64,000 nucleotides of DNA from Clostridium beijerinckii HUN142 (GCF_000621745.1 NZ_KK211338.1:58339-122338), one strand, 5' to 3'. Positions 17,571-27,255 are shown, counted from the stretch's first letter. Translations and numbers: made by a program. The notes: generated by a model not told the origin, from the sequence alone.

Positions 17571-17852
17571 ATGAATTGTCATGGAAATAATAGTGGCGAA
17601 AACAAAAAACACAATCCAATTAAACACATGTTAATGATGGTATTTTGTTGCGGACTTCCTTTCATAATTGCAGCAGTGGTTCCTATTATGAATATTGGAG
17701 CAGGACTTAAAAGTATTATAGGAGGAATAGCACCTTTTATATGCCCTATAATGATGGCATTGATGATGATTATGATGTTTAAAGGTGGTAAAAATGAAAA
17801 GTGCTGTAGTAGAAATAAAGAAGTTGACAATAATCCTAAAACAATAGAGTAG
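17571..17852 (+). CDS. Small membrane protein with Cys/His ends
   Basis: This 93-residue protein has two hydrophobic segments (about 20-42 and 50-70, Met-rich MMALMMIMM), an N-terminal tail with Cys and His (MNCHGNNSGENKKH), CC in the first helix and CCSRNK after the second. I do not recognise a family. The Met/Cys/His content resembles small metal-associated membrane proteins, which would fit the copper-type domains upstream, but that is a guess. AGGAGG precedes the ATG and a terminator follows. Confidence 0.7.
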   Translation: MNCHGNNSGENKKHNPIKHMLMMVFCCGLPFIIAAVVPIMNIGAGLKSIIGGIAPFICPIMMALMMIMMFKGGKNEKCCSRNKEVDNNPKTIE

Positions 17853-17881
17853 CTTACATCTTTCATAGGTAAATTATATTT

Positions 17882-17924
17882 AAAGAAGTTAATCAATAAT
17901 TTATATAATGATTAACTTCTTTTT
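17882..17924 (+). terminator. Strong terminator
   Basis: AAAGAAGTTAATCA (17882-17895) pairs perfectly with 17909-17922, followed by T residues. Confidence 0.85.
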
Positions 17925-17987
17925 GTTTCATGACAAAATATAACTTGTGATCATACTATGTATTAAAAAGTTTTAGGAGAAAAATTA

Positions 17988-19238
17988 ATGAATGCTATTT
18001 CGAAAAGTTGTCCTTTTACACTAAATACCACTAGGGTTTGTGCTGATAATGAATTAGATACTTCCATAGAAATATCTAAAATTGGTTTTAATAATATGAA
18101 ACCAAATGCGGTTATTTTAGTTAATAAAGATGAAGTTTTTGATGGAATTGCAGCAACATCTTTAGTCCATTTTCCAATTGATGCATCACTTTTATTTACT
18201 GATGGTAATAGTTTAAGCGAAAAAACATTAGAAGAAATTGAACGATTATCTCCTAAGGGATACAATGGAGTACAAGTAATTTTAGTTGGTAATATTTCGA
18301 AAAATGTATCTTCTACACTAAACGATCATGGATATAGAACACAACATATATCAGGTCGTAACTACTATGAGACTGCGTGTATAATATCCAGGATACGAAA
18401 AGAATTTAATAATATTCTTATAATTTCAGGGGAAGATTATTCTGAAGGAATTGTTGCAGGTTATTGGTCTGCACATCATGGAGATCCTATTTTATTTGTA
18501 CAACGAAACAGAATTCCTAATTGCACTATTGAGATTATTAAGAAAATGAATGATATTAATATTTATATAATTGGTTCAACTAAAGTAATATCAAAAGATG
18601 TTGAATATTATTTAGCAGCATTAGAGAATGTTAAGAAAATAGACAGAATTGATGGTGAAAATCCCTACGAAATAGCAGTCAATTTTTCTAGATACAATGA
18701 TGCAAAAACTGATTTTGGATGGGGGCGGAATTATAGAGGAGGTCATGCTTTTACATTTGGACAACTTAATGAACCAATGAAAATAATAGCCAGTGTAGTA
18801 TTTGCTCATATGGGAAAACATACTCCGCTTCTTTTAATTGAAAAAGATAAAATACCAGAAGTGGTAAAGAGGTATATTAATTTAATTAAACCTATACAGC
18901 AAAAAGGAATGCCAAGGCCCCCATTTATGCATGGATTTATTTTAGGTGATGTTTCAAATATAAGCTATAAAGCACAAAAAATGATCGAAGGAATGCTTTC
19001 AATTGACCAATATATGATGAACATGGACAATGAAAAAATGGGAAATATGAAAGATATAATGAATAAAATGCCTACTAGGATTAGGAATACTAGTCAAGAA
19101 AATATGATAATGAATAATGGAATGCAAGATATTAATAGAAATATAAAACATGATTCCAATCATATATACGATCAGGATTATATATTTGAATGGAAGGATT
19201 TAAACTATAGAAAAGTCAATATAGACGAAATATTATAA
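17988..19238 (+). CDS. CWB2-repeat protein without signal peptide
   Basis: This 416-residue protein contains about three cell-wall-binding type 2 repeats (roughly 20-120, 120-215 and 220-335), with the typical VILVNKDEVFDGIAATSL, IIISGEDYSEGIVA-like and IYIIGSTKVISKD elements. CWB2 repeats anchor clostridial S-layer proteins to wall polymers. Unlike S-layer proteins this one has no N-terminal signal peptide; it begins MNAISKSCPFTLN. The last 75 residues are rich in Met and Asn (MMNMDNEKMGNMKDIMNKM). AGGAG precedes the ATG and no upstream in-frame start adds a signal. A spore-coat or mother-cell role is possible, since coat proteins need no signal (inference). Confidence 0.78.
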   Translation: MNAISKSCPFTLNTTRVCADNELDTSIEISKIGFNNMKPNAVILVNKDEVFDGIAATSLVHFPIDASLLFTDGNSLSEKTLEEIERLSPKGYNGVQVILVGNISKNVSSTLNDHGYRTQHISGRNYYETACIISRIRKEFNNILIISGEDYSEGIVAGYWSAHHGDPILFVQRNRIPNCTIEIIKKMNDINIYIIGSTKVISKDVEYYLAALENVKKIDRIDGENPYEIAVNFSRYNDAKTDFGWGRNYRGGHAFTFGQLNEPMKIIASVVFAHMGKHTPLLLIEKDKIPEVVKRYINLIKPIQQKGMPRPPFMHGFILGDVSNISYKAQKMIEGMLSIDQYMMNMDNEKMGNMKDIMNKMPTRIRNTSQENMIMNNGMQDINRNIKHDSNHIYDQDYIFEWKDLNYRKVNIDEIL

Positions 19239-19311
19239 TTTTATTCTTTAAATTATCACAATTCTTCTTAGTTTTGAATAAAATAATATTTGGAAGGAGA
19301 TGGTTTAAAGA

Positions 19312-19668
19312 ATGGATGTAGAAAAAGATACCTACAGAGATTTAAAAGGCCTATATGATAATTGCAAAAAATACATGTATTACCGAGCAACTTTAATAAT
19401 GACAGATGGAAGTACATTTGATGGAATTATTGAAAATGTAGATGGGGATAATGTTTCGGTATTAATGGGTGAGGATGTAACAGAGAAAGAAAATGAAGAA
19501 AATTCTAATCAGCAGCGTCAATATGGAGGATACGGCTATAAGCCTAGATTCAGACGTTACAGGCGTAGAAATTTTCCACTTGCTGCTTTAGCGGAAATTG
19601 CTTTATTGCCTTACATCGCTCCACCAGTACCTTATCCGTATTATCCTTACCCATACTATCCTTATTAG
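19312..19668 (+). CDS. Hypothetical protein with PY-rich tail
   Basis: This 118-residue protein has an N-terminal part (about 20-55, ATLIMTDGSTFDGIIENVDGDN) that looks like a small beta domain of Sm-like appearance. A basic patch KPRFRRYRRR follows, then a tail of repeated Pro-Tyr (PYPYYPYPYYPY). The tail resembles structural spore-coat or exosporium proteins. It follows the CWB2 protein by 73 bases and could share its transcript. The ribosome binding site GGAAGGAGA is about 12 bases upstream. I do not recognise a named family. Confidence 0.7.
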   Translation: MDVEKDTYRDLKGLYDNCKKYMYYRATLIMTDGSTFDGIIENVDGDNVSVLMGEDVTEKENEENSNQQRQYGGYGYKPRFRRYRRRNFPLAALAEIALLPYIAPPVPYPYYPYPYYPY

Positions 19669-19748
19669 AGATATACTTAAAGAAAAAGTCTAATAGATTA
19701 AATATGCAATCTTGTTAGGAACAAGTGTATTTATTATAATATTGTTGA

Positions 19749-19775
19749 GGCAATTGTTTAATAAGAACAATTGCC
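19749..19775. terminator. Hairpin between convergent genes
   Basis: GGCAATTGTT (19749-19758) pairs perfectly with 19766-19775. T-tracts are modest on both sides. It probably ends the upstream genes; further imperfect inverted repeats at 19845-19880 may serve the reverse lacI-type gene. Confidence 0.6.
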
Positions 19776-19903
19776 ATTTGTACTAATAGCTATATTGAAA
19801 GACTTTATAAACGGTTGTGTTTGCAAAGCGTTGTTACAGCCGTAAGATTTATTTATGAAACAGGGAAAATAAACCTTATGAAATTTGATTAGTTTAACGT
19901 GAA

Positions 19904-20965
19904 CTATTTGATGCTTTCTGAGTTTGCCTGATATTCTAAATTAGATAATTGTCCTACAGATTGACGTTCGACTAGTTCTACATCTAAAGTGATTTTATTG
20001 TTAGATACATAACCTTTTTCTATATACTCTATGAGGAGATTTACAGCTTTTGTTGCTTTGGACTCTATATCCTGAGAAATAGTAGTGAGTTTTGGTGTAA
20101 CATAAACGGATGGCAGAAGATTGTCAAAACCAATAACTGACAAATCATTAGGAACAATTTTTCCGTTCAACTTAGCTCCTTCAATTATGCCGATTCCCAT
20201 AATATCAGCAGTTGCAAATACAGCAGTAACATCAAATTCTTTATTACATATAGACCGGCCTAAATTCATACCAATTTCGTAGTTTGGTTCTACATCGACT
20301 ATGAGATTTTCGTTAAACTCGATATTAGATTCTAATAAAGCATCTTTATATCCTTCAAGTCTTTTGATAATCTGAGGAATTGGAACATCATCTTTATGAC
20401 ATGGTCCTGCAAATAAAATTTTTCTGTGTCCATTATTTATAAGATAGCGAGTAGCTATATAGCCGCCTTTATAATCATTTATGCCTACACTTATTATGTT
20501 ATCAATTTTTGAATAACTATCTAGAAATACCATCGGAAGTTTATTTTCCTTCAATATTGAATAGATAAGATTGTCATAGTCAGGCATTAAAAATATAGCA
20601 CCATCCATATTCCAATTTTTAAGCAATGCAGATATATCTGAAACATCCTTAACTGAACGAATCATTAAATAGTATCCGTTTTCACGAACTACATTTTGTA
20701 TAATACCAAATAATTCACTAATATAAGGATCTTTAAATAGATTATTAAACGAACCCTTAATGGGAACTATAACTCCTATAATTTTAGAGGATTTAGCTGT
20801 TAAGCTTCGTGCAGTTAAGTTAGGAACATAATTATACTTTTGTATTATTTTTTCTACTTTTTCTATAGTCTTTTTTGATACTTTTGAATGATTTCCATTT
20901 ATTACATTTGATACTGTCATTATACTGACACCAGCTTCAGCTGCTATATCTTTTAGTGTAACCAT
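19904..20965 (-). CDS. LacI-family regulator of alpha-glucoside genes
   Basis: This 353-residue repressor has an N-terminal LacI helix-turn-helix (VTLKDIAAEAGVSIMTVSNVING, hinge with NLTARSLTAKSS) and a periplasmic-binding-like sugar domain with the C-terminal TTISQDIESKATKAVNLLI block. The start follows AGGAGG at 5 bases. It is divergent from the ABC-importer and glucosidase genes, and a perfect LacI-type palindrome (21319-21332) lies in front of them, so it most likely represses that operon until an alpha-glucoside binds. The inducer (maltose, isomaltose or similar) is inferred from the operon. Confidence 0.9.
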   Translation of the reverse strand: MVTLKDIAAEAGVSIMTVSNVINGNHSKVSKKTIEKVEKIIQKYNYVPNLTARSLTAKSSKIIGVIVPIKGSFNNLFKDPYISELFGIIQNVVRENGYYLMIRSVKDVSDISALLKNWNMDGAIFLMPDYDNLIYSILKENKLPMVFLDSYSKIDNIISVGINDYKGGYIATRYLINNGHRKILFAGPCHKDDVPIPQIIKRLEGYKDALLESNIEFNENLIVDVEPNYEIGMNLGRSICNKEFDVTAVFATADIMGIGIIEGAKLNGKIVPNDLSVIGFDNLLPSVYVTPKLTTISQDIESKATKAVNLLIEYIEKGYVSNNKITLDVELVERQSVGQLSNLEYQANSESIK

Positions 20966-21270
20966 AATTGCCTCCTAGTTTACCGATATACTATTATGAA
21001 GATAAGTGTATATAGATAATATTAATATATATTACATATTATTGCAATGAGAGCATATGCATTAATTGTAAGAATTAACGTATAAAAAAGATGTTTTATG
21101 ATCTTAATGCATAAGAAAAGTAAAGTATTTAGAGTAGGTTTAAGCACTAGGTTTACTAGTTAATAAATATTTAAATAGGCAAAAGAAAAGAGTTAAGATT
21201 TCTTGAGTTATTAATTTTGCTATATATAATAGCAAAATAAAAAATGTAGATAATTGAGGTAAAAATGGTT
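20966..21270. other. Divergent intergenic region
   Basis: This spacer holds the start region of the reverse lacI-type gene and no gene of its own. No second copy of the operator palindrome was found here. It is AT-rich, with no other clear element. Confidence 0.4.
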
Positions 21271-21332
21271 ATGAAAACGATTGACAGAAAAAAGAAACAA
21301 TGTTAATCTTATGATATAGTTTAGCGCTAAAC
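21271..21332 (+). promoter_or_regulatory. Promoter and LacI-type operator of the sugar operon
   Basis: TTGACA (21281-21286) with TAATCT (21304-21309, 17-base spacing) is a possible promoter. GTTTAGCGCTAAAC (21319-21332) is a perfect 14-base palindrome with the central CG typical of LacI-family operators and lies just downstream. ATGAAAACG overlapping the -35 resembles half of a catabolite-responsive cre box; this part is weak. Confidence 0.7.
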
Positions 21333-21410
21333 ATAATGACTCGAAGATAGGCATAATAATATAAGTATAAATCATATTAATCTAAATAAATGTATATGAG
21401 GTGAAAAAAT

Positions 21411-22703
21411 ATGAGGAAAAAAGTGTTAGCAGCATTACTTGCAAGTACTATGGTAATAGGTTCTTTATCAGGCTGTGGAAGTAGCTCGAGTCAAGCTAGT
21501 TCTGATTCTAAAACATCAACTGGAAATAGTGAAGCAATTCGTTTCGTAAACACGAAAATTGAAATTGACAAACCATTAAAGGAATTTGCAAAAAAATATC
21601 AAGAAAAAACTGGACAAGAGGTAGATATTGAATCTCTTGGCGGTGGAGTGGATGTTAATGGACAGTTAAAGAATTATTTAGCTGCAGGAAATATGCCAGA
21701 TATTTATGCGTTTGGGCCAGATTCCTATGTTTCATTTAAGGATTATTTAACAGATTTAAGCGATCAAGGGTGGGTAAAAGATACCGATTTTGCCTTTAAA
21801 GGTGATGATGGTAAGGTATATGGATTCCCATTTGCCATTGAAGGTATTGGTTTAGTGTATAATGCAGACATATTGAAGAAGGCTGGAATTGATCCAAAGA
21901 CTTTAACAAACATCAATGCTTATAAAGAAGCTTTCAAAAAAATTGATGGAATGAAAGATCAGCTCGGTATTCAAGCGGTTGCATCAGTAGCAGCAGAATC
22001 AGGACAAATGTATTGGTCAACTGGTAATCATATCATGGGTGCTTATTTATCAGAAGGACTAGATAGAAAAGATAAAAAATATATTGATATGTTGAATAAG
22101 GGACAATTAGATGACGAACGTTTTGGAGAATTTGCTGATTATGTAAAATTATTATTTGATTATGCAGACAAGAATGTTTTAATATCAGGTACTTACGATG
22201 ATCAGTTAGCATTATGGGCAAAGGGAAAAACAGCTTTTATTACTCAGGGAAATTGGATAGATCCTTCTTTAGCAACATATGATGTGAAGTTTGATTGTGG
22301 AATTGCGCCACCAGCATTTACTGCAAAAGATACACCAGGTATTTTAGCAGATGCACCAGCTTATTGGGGAATTTATAAAGACAGTAAGAAAATAGATGCA
22401 TGCAAAGAATTTCTTAAAGCTTTTGTATCTACAGAAGAAGGTCAAAAATGTTTGATAAAGGATAGTGGAATGGTTTCACCATTTAAGACAAGCACCATTG
22501 AACCAGACTTACCTTTAGCAAAGAGCGAGAGCAATTATATTAAAAATAATCAAACTTATGCATGGGATTGGACACATATGAAAGATGGTATTGCAATGAA
22601 TTCTACAGGACCTGTTTTTGAATTATATGCTAAAGGCCAATTAGATAAGGATGGATTTACAAAAGCAATGAAGAAAGCAGTTGCCGATTATATGGCAAAA
22701 TAA
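21411..22703 (+). CDS. ABC sugar-binding lipoprotein
   Basis: This 430-residue lipoprotein has a signal peptide ending in the lipobox LSGC (Cys22) and a Ser-rich linker, then an extracellular solute-binding family 1 (MalE-like) domain with YGFPFAIEGIGLVYN and GKTAFITQGNW. It captures an oligosaccharide outside the cell and delivers it to the two permeases encoded next. The glucosidases downstream make maltose or isomaltose-type sugars the likely ligand. GAGGTG precedes the ATG. A hairpin follows the stop, which often raises binding-protein mRNA relative to permease mRNA. Confidence 0.92.
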   Translation: MRKKVLAALLASTMVIGSLSGCGSSSSQASSDSKTSTGNSEAIRFVNTKIEIDKPLKEFAKKYQEKTGQEVDIESLGGGVDVNGQLKNYLAAGNMPDIYAFGPDSYVSFKDYLTDLSDQGWVKDTDFAFKGDDGKVYGFPFAIEGIGLVYNADILKKAGIDPKTLTNINAYKEAFKKIDGMKDQLGIQAVASVAAESGQMYWSTGNHIMGAYLSEGLDRKDKKYIDMLNKGQLDDERFGEFADYVKLLFDYADKNVLISGTYDDQLALWAKGKTAFITQGNWIDPSLATYDVKFDCGIAPPAFTAKDTPGILADAPAYWGIYKDSKKIDACKEFLKAFVSTEEGQKCLIKDSGMVSPFKTSTIEPDLPLAKSESNYIKNNQTYAWDWTHMKDGIAMNSTGPVFELYAKGQLDKDGFTKAMKKAVADYMAK

Positions 22704-22721
22704 TAAATGTAGTATAAATTA

Positions 22722-22752
22722 TATAGGTTACTTATAAATAAAGTAGCCTATA
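22722..22752 (+). terminator. Attenuating hairpin after the binding-protein gene
   Basis: TATAGGTTACTT (22722-22733) pairs with AAGTAGCCTATA (22741-22752, one G-T pair). It lacks a long T-run and probably stabilises or partly ends the binding-protein mRNA. Confidence 0.55.
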
Positions 22753-22866
22753 TTAATTATATTTACAGCACATGCAAAATATTAAAAAGGGGGGAAAGCA
22801 TAAGCGCAAAGTATGAGCAATTATAATAATGATTATAAGGAACATTCAAGTTTAGGAGGAAAAAGC

Positions 22867-23907
22867 ATGAATACAAATATAAAAAGATTGCTTTCGATCG
22901 GAGTAATGTTGGCTGGCATTTTAGCTATGGCTTTTGCACTATATTTAGATATTATAGGTAGTAAAAGCACAATGCGTGGAACTATATTAATTGTAGGCGT
23001 TTTATTAGTGATTTTAGGCCTATATAGTTTTCCAACTAAGAAGCATAGAATCATAATTAATATCTTATTTTTATTTCCATTGTTATTTGCATTTTTTGTA
23101 ACTGTGTTAATACCATTTGTATGCGGTGTTTTTTATTCTTTTACTAACTGGAATGGAATTAAGTTTACGGAGTTTGTTGGATTAGGTAATTATATCAGCA
23201 TGTTTAAATCTGAGGACTACGTATATTCATTTATAGTAACTTTTATTTTTACAGTTATTAATATGATTTTAGTAAATTCGGCAGCGTTTGCATTAGCATT
23301 ATTTTGCACATCAAAAGTAAAAGGAAAGAATTTTTATCGTGCAGCTTTCTTTATACCAAATTTAATTGGAGGAATTGTACTAGGTTATGTATGGCAATTT
23401 ATCTTCAACAAGGTATTCACAGTTGTTATAAATGGTAGTGCATCTATGCTTACAAACCCTAATTTAGCATTAATGGCAATTTTAATAGTTAGCACTTGGC
23501 AATATGCAGGGTATATCATGATGATTTATGTTACAGGATTGCAAAATGTCCCTCAAGATATTCTTGAAGCATCTAGTGTAGATGGTGCAAGTGGCTGGGT
23601 TACATTATTTAAAATTAAGATTCCAATGATTGCTAATACATTTACAGTTTGTATATTTCTAACATTAGTTAATTCGTTCAAACAGTTTGATTTAAATCTA
23701 GCAATAACTAATGGTGCTCCTAGCAGAATTTTAAATGGAGATATTGTACAATCAACGGAGTTTTTAGCTCTTAATATTTATAATACTGCAATTGGTAAAA
23801 ATCAATATGCGCTTGGACAAACTAAGGCGGTTATATTCTTTATTATATTGGCAGTTGTATCATTAACTCAGGTATATATAAGTAAGAAGAAGGAGGTAGA
23901 AGTATAA
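22867..23907 (+). CDS. ABC sugar permease, MalF type
   Basis: This 346-residue membrane protein has about eight transmembrane helices and the permease EAA loop EASSVDGASGWVTLFKIKIP that contacts the ATPase. I start it at ATG 22867 because AGGAGG lies 6 bases upstream; the frame is open back to 22813, but that start is poorly placed relative to its GGGGGG stretch. It forms the import channel with the next protein, whose gene overlaps by one base. No ATPase gene is present, so a shared MsmK/MalK-type ATPase encoded elsewhere is probably used. Confidence 0.9.
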   Translation: MNTNIKRLLSIGVMLAGILAMAFALYLDIIGSKSTMRGTILIVGVLLVILGLYSFPTKKHRIIINILFLFPLLFAFFVTVLIPFVCGVFYSFTNWNGIKFTEFVGLGNYISMFKSEDYVYSFIVTFIFTVINMILVNSAAFALALFCTSKVKGKNFYRAAFFIPNLIGGIVLGYVWQFIFNKVFTVVINGSASMLTNPNLALMAILIVSTWQYAGYIMMIYVTGLQNVPQDILEASSVDGASGWVTLFKIKIPMIANTFTVCIFLTLVNSFKQFDLNLAITNGAPSRILNGDIVQSTEFLALNIYNTAIGKNQYALGQTKAVIFFIILAVVSLTQVYISKKKEVEV

Positions 23908-24764
23908 TGAAGTCGATAAAAACAAGAAGTATGATTGGAGAAATTATTGGAATTATACTTGCTCTTATAATTCTGTCCCCATTTATTTTAGTGATTTTAA
24001 ATTCAGCTAAAACAAGTGCAGATATTGTAATCAGCCCTCTTTCTGTTCCTAATAAATGGGGACAGATGTTAACAAACTTTAAAAATGTAATACACAACGA
24101 TAGCTTTAATTATTGGAAATCTTTTTTTAGTTCATTATTTATTACAATCGTTTCGTTGGCTCTATTGTCTCTTTTTTCATCCATGACAGCATGGGTACTT
24201 TGCCGAAATAAGAGAAAATGGTCTGGATTTATTTTTATGCTTCTTGTGGCAGCTATGGTTATACCTTTCCAAGTTGTTATGCTCCCTTTACTTTCCACAT
24301 TCAGAAATATATCTAATTTTCTGGGAATTCAAATGCTGCAAAGTTATCAAGGTGTCATATTTGCTTACCTAGGATTTGGTGGAAGCATGTCCGTATTTAT
24401 ACTTCATGGTTTTATAAAAGGAATTCCACGTGAATTAGAAGAAGCAGCATGGATTGATGGCTGTAGCCCAGAAGGAACTTTCTTTAGAATCATTTTTCCT
24501 CTATTAAAGCCAGTTCAAATGACAATTTTGATTCTAAATGGTATTTGGATATGGAATGATTATCTATTACCATCGTTAATGTTGGGGTTAAATGGAAAAA
24601 TCAAAACTCTTCCAGTAGCAGTAAGTGCTTTTGTAGGATCATATGTAAAGCAATGGGATTTAATTCTTTCAGCTGCATTTTTAGCAATGATACCAATTAT
24701 CATCTTATTCTTATTTGCTCAAAAGCAGATAATTAAAGGCATAGTAGATGGTGCAATTAAATAA
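23907..24764 (+). CDS. ABC sugar permease, MalG type
   Basis: This 285-residue membrane protein has six predicted helices and the EAA loop ELEEAAWIDGCSPEGTFFRI. Its ATG shares an A with the TAA of the MalF-type gene, so the two are translationally coupled, with GGAGG just upstream. It completes the channel of the alpha-glucoside importer in the cytoplasmic membrane. The C-terminus (FAQKQIIKGIVDGAIK) is typical of the family. Confidence 0.93.
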   Translation: MKSIKTRSMIGEIIGIILALIILSPFILVILNSAKTSADIVISPLSVPNKWGQMLTNFKNVIHNDSFNYWKSFFSSLFITIVSLALLSLFSSMTAWVLCRNKRKWSGFIFMLLVAAMVIPFQVVMLPLLSTFRNISNFLGIQMLQSYQGVIFAYLGFGGSMSVFILHGFIKGIPRELEEAAWIDGCSPEGTFFRIIFPLLKPVQMTILILNGIWIWNDYLLPSLMLGLNGKIKTLPVAVSAFVGSYVKQWDLILSAAFLAMIPIIILFLFAQKQIIKGIVDGAIK

Positions 24765-24882
24765 GTAATAAATTTATAAAATAATAGATAGTTGAAGTAA
24801 AAGATATTATTAATAAAAATCTTAAGTGTTTTTTGAATAAAAGCATTTTCAGAAAATGTTGAAATAATGGAGGTACTAGTGT

Positions 24883-27255
24883 ATGGGAAAATGTCAGGAA
24901 GAAAAAATGAAATTTGGTAAAATGCTAAGTCATAAAATCGAAAATAATGTAATCAATATTAGATTTCAAGAGAAAGCTGTTTTTATAAAAGTATTGAATT
25001 CGTATATAATTAATTTCTTTGTGCCTTTACATAGGAAGGAAAGAAATTCTAAAGCGGTTGAAAATTTAAAAGATGATTATTATGATTTTCAGGTTGAAAA
25101 TATAACAAATGGAATTCAGGTAACCACAGAAAAATTAGTTTGCAAGATTTATGATGAATTTAAAGTAGATATTTATGATAAGAAAGGAACATTGCTGTGT
25201 GCGGATTATAGAGGTGAAAGTAAACCTTTTAAAAGAAGATATGGTGATTACATGCTTGCAGAATCAGAAGGGCATTCTCTTAGGGAAGAATCTAATTACA
25301 AGGTATATGTTTCGAAAAGAATGGAAGAAGAAATGTATTTCTATGGTTTCGGAGAGAAGACAGGACATTTAAATAAGAAGGGATATCATTATGTAAATTG
25401 GAATACAGATAATCCAAAGCCCCATGGAGAAACATTTGATAGGCTTTATAAGTCAATTCCATTTTTTATTGGATTGAGTAAAGATAATGCATTTGGAATA
25501 TTTTTTGACAACCATTTTGAGACTCATTTTGACATGGGAAAAGATAATTCTGAATATTATTATTTCGCTGCAGTTGATGGGAATTTAGATTATTATTTTA
25601 TTTATGGTCCATCAGTTAAAAATGTTATTAAAGGATATACTGAAATTACTGGGAATATGCCTTTGCCACAAATATGGACTCTTGGTTATCAGCAATGCAG
25701 ATGGTCTTATGATTCAGAAGAAAGACTCATGGAAATCGCAAGCACTCTTAGAGAGAAGGAGATACCGTGCGATACATTATATTTAGATATAGATTATATG
25801 GATGGCTATAGAGTATTTACATGGGATAACGAAAGGTTTCAGAACCCAGAAGCAATGATTAAAAAATTAAATGACATGGGATTTAAGGTAGTAACTATAA
25901 TAGACCCAGGAGTCAAAGTTGATAAAGGATATAAGATTTATGATGAAGGACTTAGAAAAGGGTATTTTGCAACTGATAAGGCAGGTATAACATATGTAAA
26001 TGAAGTTTGGCCAGGAGATGCTGTTTATCCTGATTTTTTAAATTCAGAGGTTAGAGAATGGTGGTCAGGAAATCAAAAGATAATGATAGATTCAGGGGTG
26101 AGTGGAATCTGGAATGACATGAATGAACCAGCAAGTTTTAGAGGTCCATTACCAGATGATGTCATGTTTAATAATGATGGAATTACAGTTAATCATAAAG
26201 AAGCTCATAATATATATGGCCATATGATGGCTAAGGCTACTTATGATGGAGTGAAGAAAGCAACTGGAAAGAGACCTTTTGTAGTAACAAGAGCGTGTTA
26301 TGCAGGAACTCAGAAATACTCAACTGTGTGGACAGGAGATAATCAAAGTACATGGGAGCATTTAAGAATGTCGATTCCAATGCTTATGAATCTAGGACTT
26401 AGCGGAATGGCTTTTTGTGGGACTGATGTAGGTGGCTTTGGTTACGATTGTACTGGGGAATTATTAAGGCGATGGGTTCAAGTAGGAACATTTACTCCAC
26501 TTTTTAGAAATCATTCTTCTATGGGAACAAGGGATCAGGAACCTTGGGCATTTGATGAAAATACGGAGGAAATCAATAAGAAGTATATAAAATTAAGATA
26601 TAAGCTGATTCCATATATATACGACATGATGTGGGAGTGTAGTAAGAATGGAGCACCACTTATAAGGCCACTTCTATTTAATTATCAGAGTGATAAAAAT
26701 ACTTATGAAATTAATGATGAGTTCCTTTGTGGAGATAATATTCTAGTTGCACCGGTTGTTGAGCAGGGGCTAAAAGCCAGAATCATATATCTTCCTAAAG
26801 AAGAAACTTGGATAGATTATTGGACAAAAGAAGAATATAAAGGAGGACAATATATAATTAAAGAAACTCCGTTAGATCTATGTCCAATATTTATTAAAGG
26901 AGGAACATTGGTTCCGGTAGGACAAGTACAAAACTATATTGGTGAAAAGCAGTCTAATGCATTAACTATAGAAGTTTATCTATCTAATGATAACTCAGAT
27001 ACCGAATATAATCACTATGCTGATGATGGGGAAAGTTTTAAATATGAGTTAGGAGAATTTAATAATTATAAGATTAAAGTAGTCAATAATAAGAAAGTTG
27101 AAATAAAAATTGACTTGATAAATTATAGATATGACGACAAATATGAAAATATAGAATTTATCGTTCACAATTTAAATAAGAAAGATTTAATTATAAATGG
27201 AGAAACAGTGGAAGTTATAAATGGTAAGGTATGTATAGCTAATCCAGCAAGATAA
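24883..27255 (+). CDS. GH31 alpha-glucosidase
   Basis: This 790-residue enzyme belongs to glycoside hydrolase family 31. It has an N-terminal beta domain, the TIM barrel starting near PLPQIWTLGYQQCRWSY, the nucleophile Asp in GIWNDMNEP, the acid/base Asp in VWTGDNQSTWEHL, and C-terminal beta domains. It releases glucose from the non-reducing end of alpha-glucosides. No signal peptide is present, so it acts on imported sugar in the cytoplasm. GGAGGT lies 7 bases before the ATG. It follows the importer genes and precedes a GH13 enzyme with 34 bases between, so all are probably one operon. Confidence 0.94.
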   Translation: MGKCQEEKMKFGKMLSHKIENNVINIRFQEKAVFIKVLNSYIINFFVPLHRKERNSKAVENLKDDYYDFQVENITNGIQVTTEKLVCKIYDEFKVDIYDKKGTLLCADYRGESKPFKRRYGDYMLAESEGHSLREESNYKVYVSKRMEEEMYFYGFGEKTGHLNKKGYHYVNWNTDNPKPHGETFDRLYKSIPFFIGLSKDNAFGIFFDNHFETHFDMGKDNSEYYYFAAVDGNLDYYFIYGPSVKNVIKGYTEITGNMPLPQIWTLGYQQCRWSYDSEERLMEIASTLREKEIPCDTLYLDIDYMDGYRVFTWDNERFQNPEAMIKKLNDMGFKVVTIIDPGVKVDKGYKIYDEGLRKGYFATDKAGITYVNEVWPGDAVYPDFLNSEVREWWSGNQKIMIDSGVSGIWNDMNEPASFRGPLPDDVMFNNDGITVNHKEAHNIYGHMMAKATYDGVKKATGKRPFVVTRACYAGTQKYSTVWTGDNQSTWEHLRMSIPMLMNLGLSGMAFCGTDVGGFGYDCTGELLRRWVQVGTFTPLFRNHSSMGTRDQEPWAFDENTEEINKKYIKLRYKLIPYIYDMMWECSKNGAPLIRPLLFNYQSDKNTYEINDEFLCGDNILVAPVVEQGLKARIIYLPKEETWIDYWTKEEYKGGQYIIKETPLDLCPIFIKGGTLVPVGQVQNYIGEKQSNALTIEVYLSNDNSDTEYNHYADDGESFKYELGEFNNYKIKVVNNKKVEIKIDLINYRYDDKYENIEFIVHNLNKKDLIINGETVEVINGKVCIANPAR

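Noticed and set aside
19850..19880. Sequence GGGAAAATAAAC shared with 29122-29135
   Set aside because: A 12-base match in AT-rich spacers is plausible by chance and has no common context.
21271..21286. Full CcpA cre box over the -35 of the sugar operon
   Set aside because: Only the ATGAAAACG half matches; the second half departs from the consensus, so it is mentioned only as weak.
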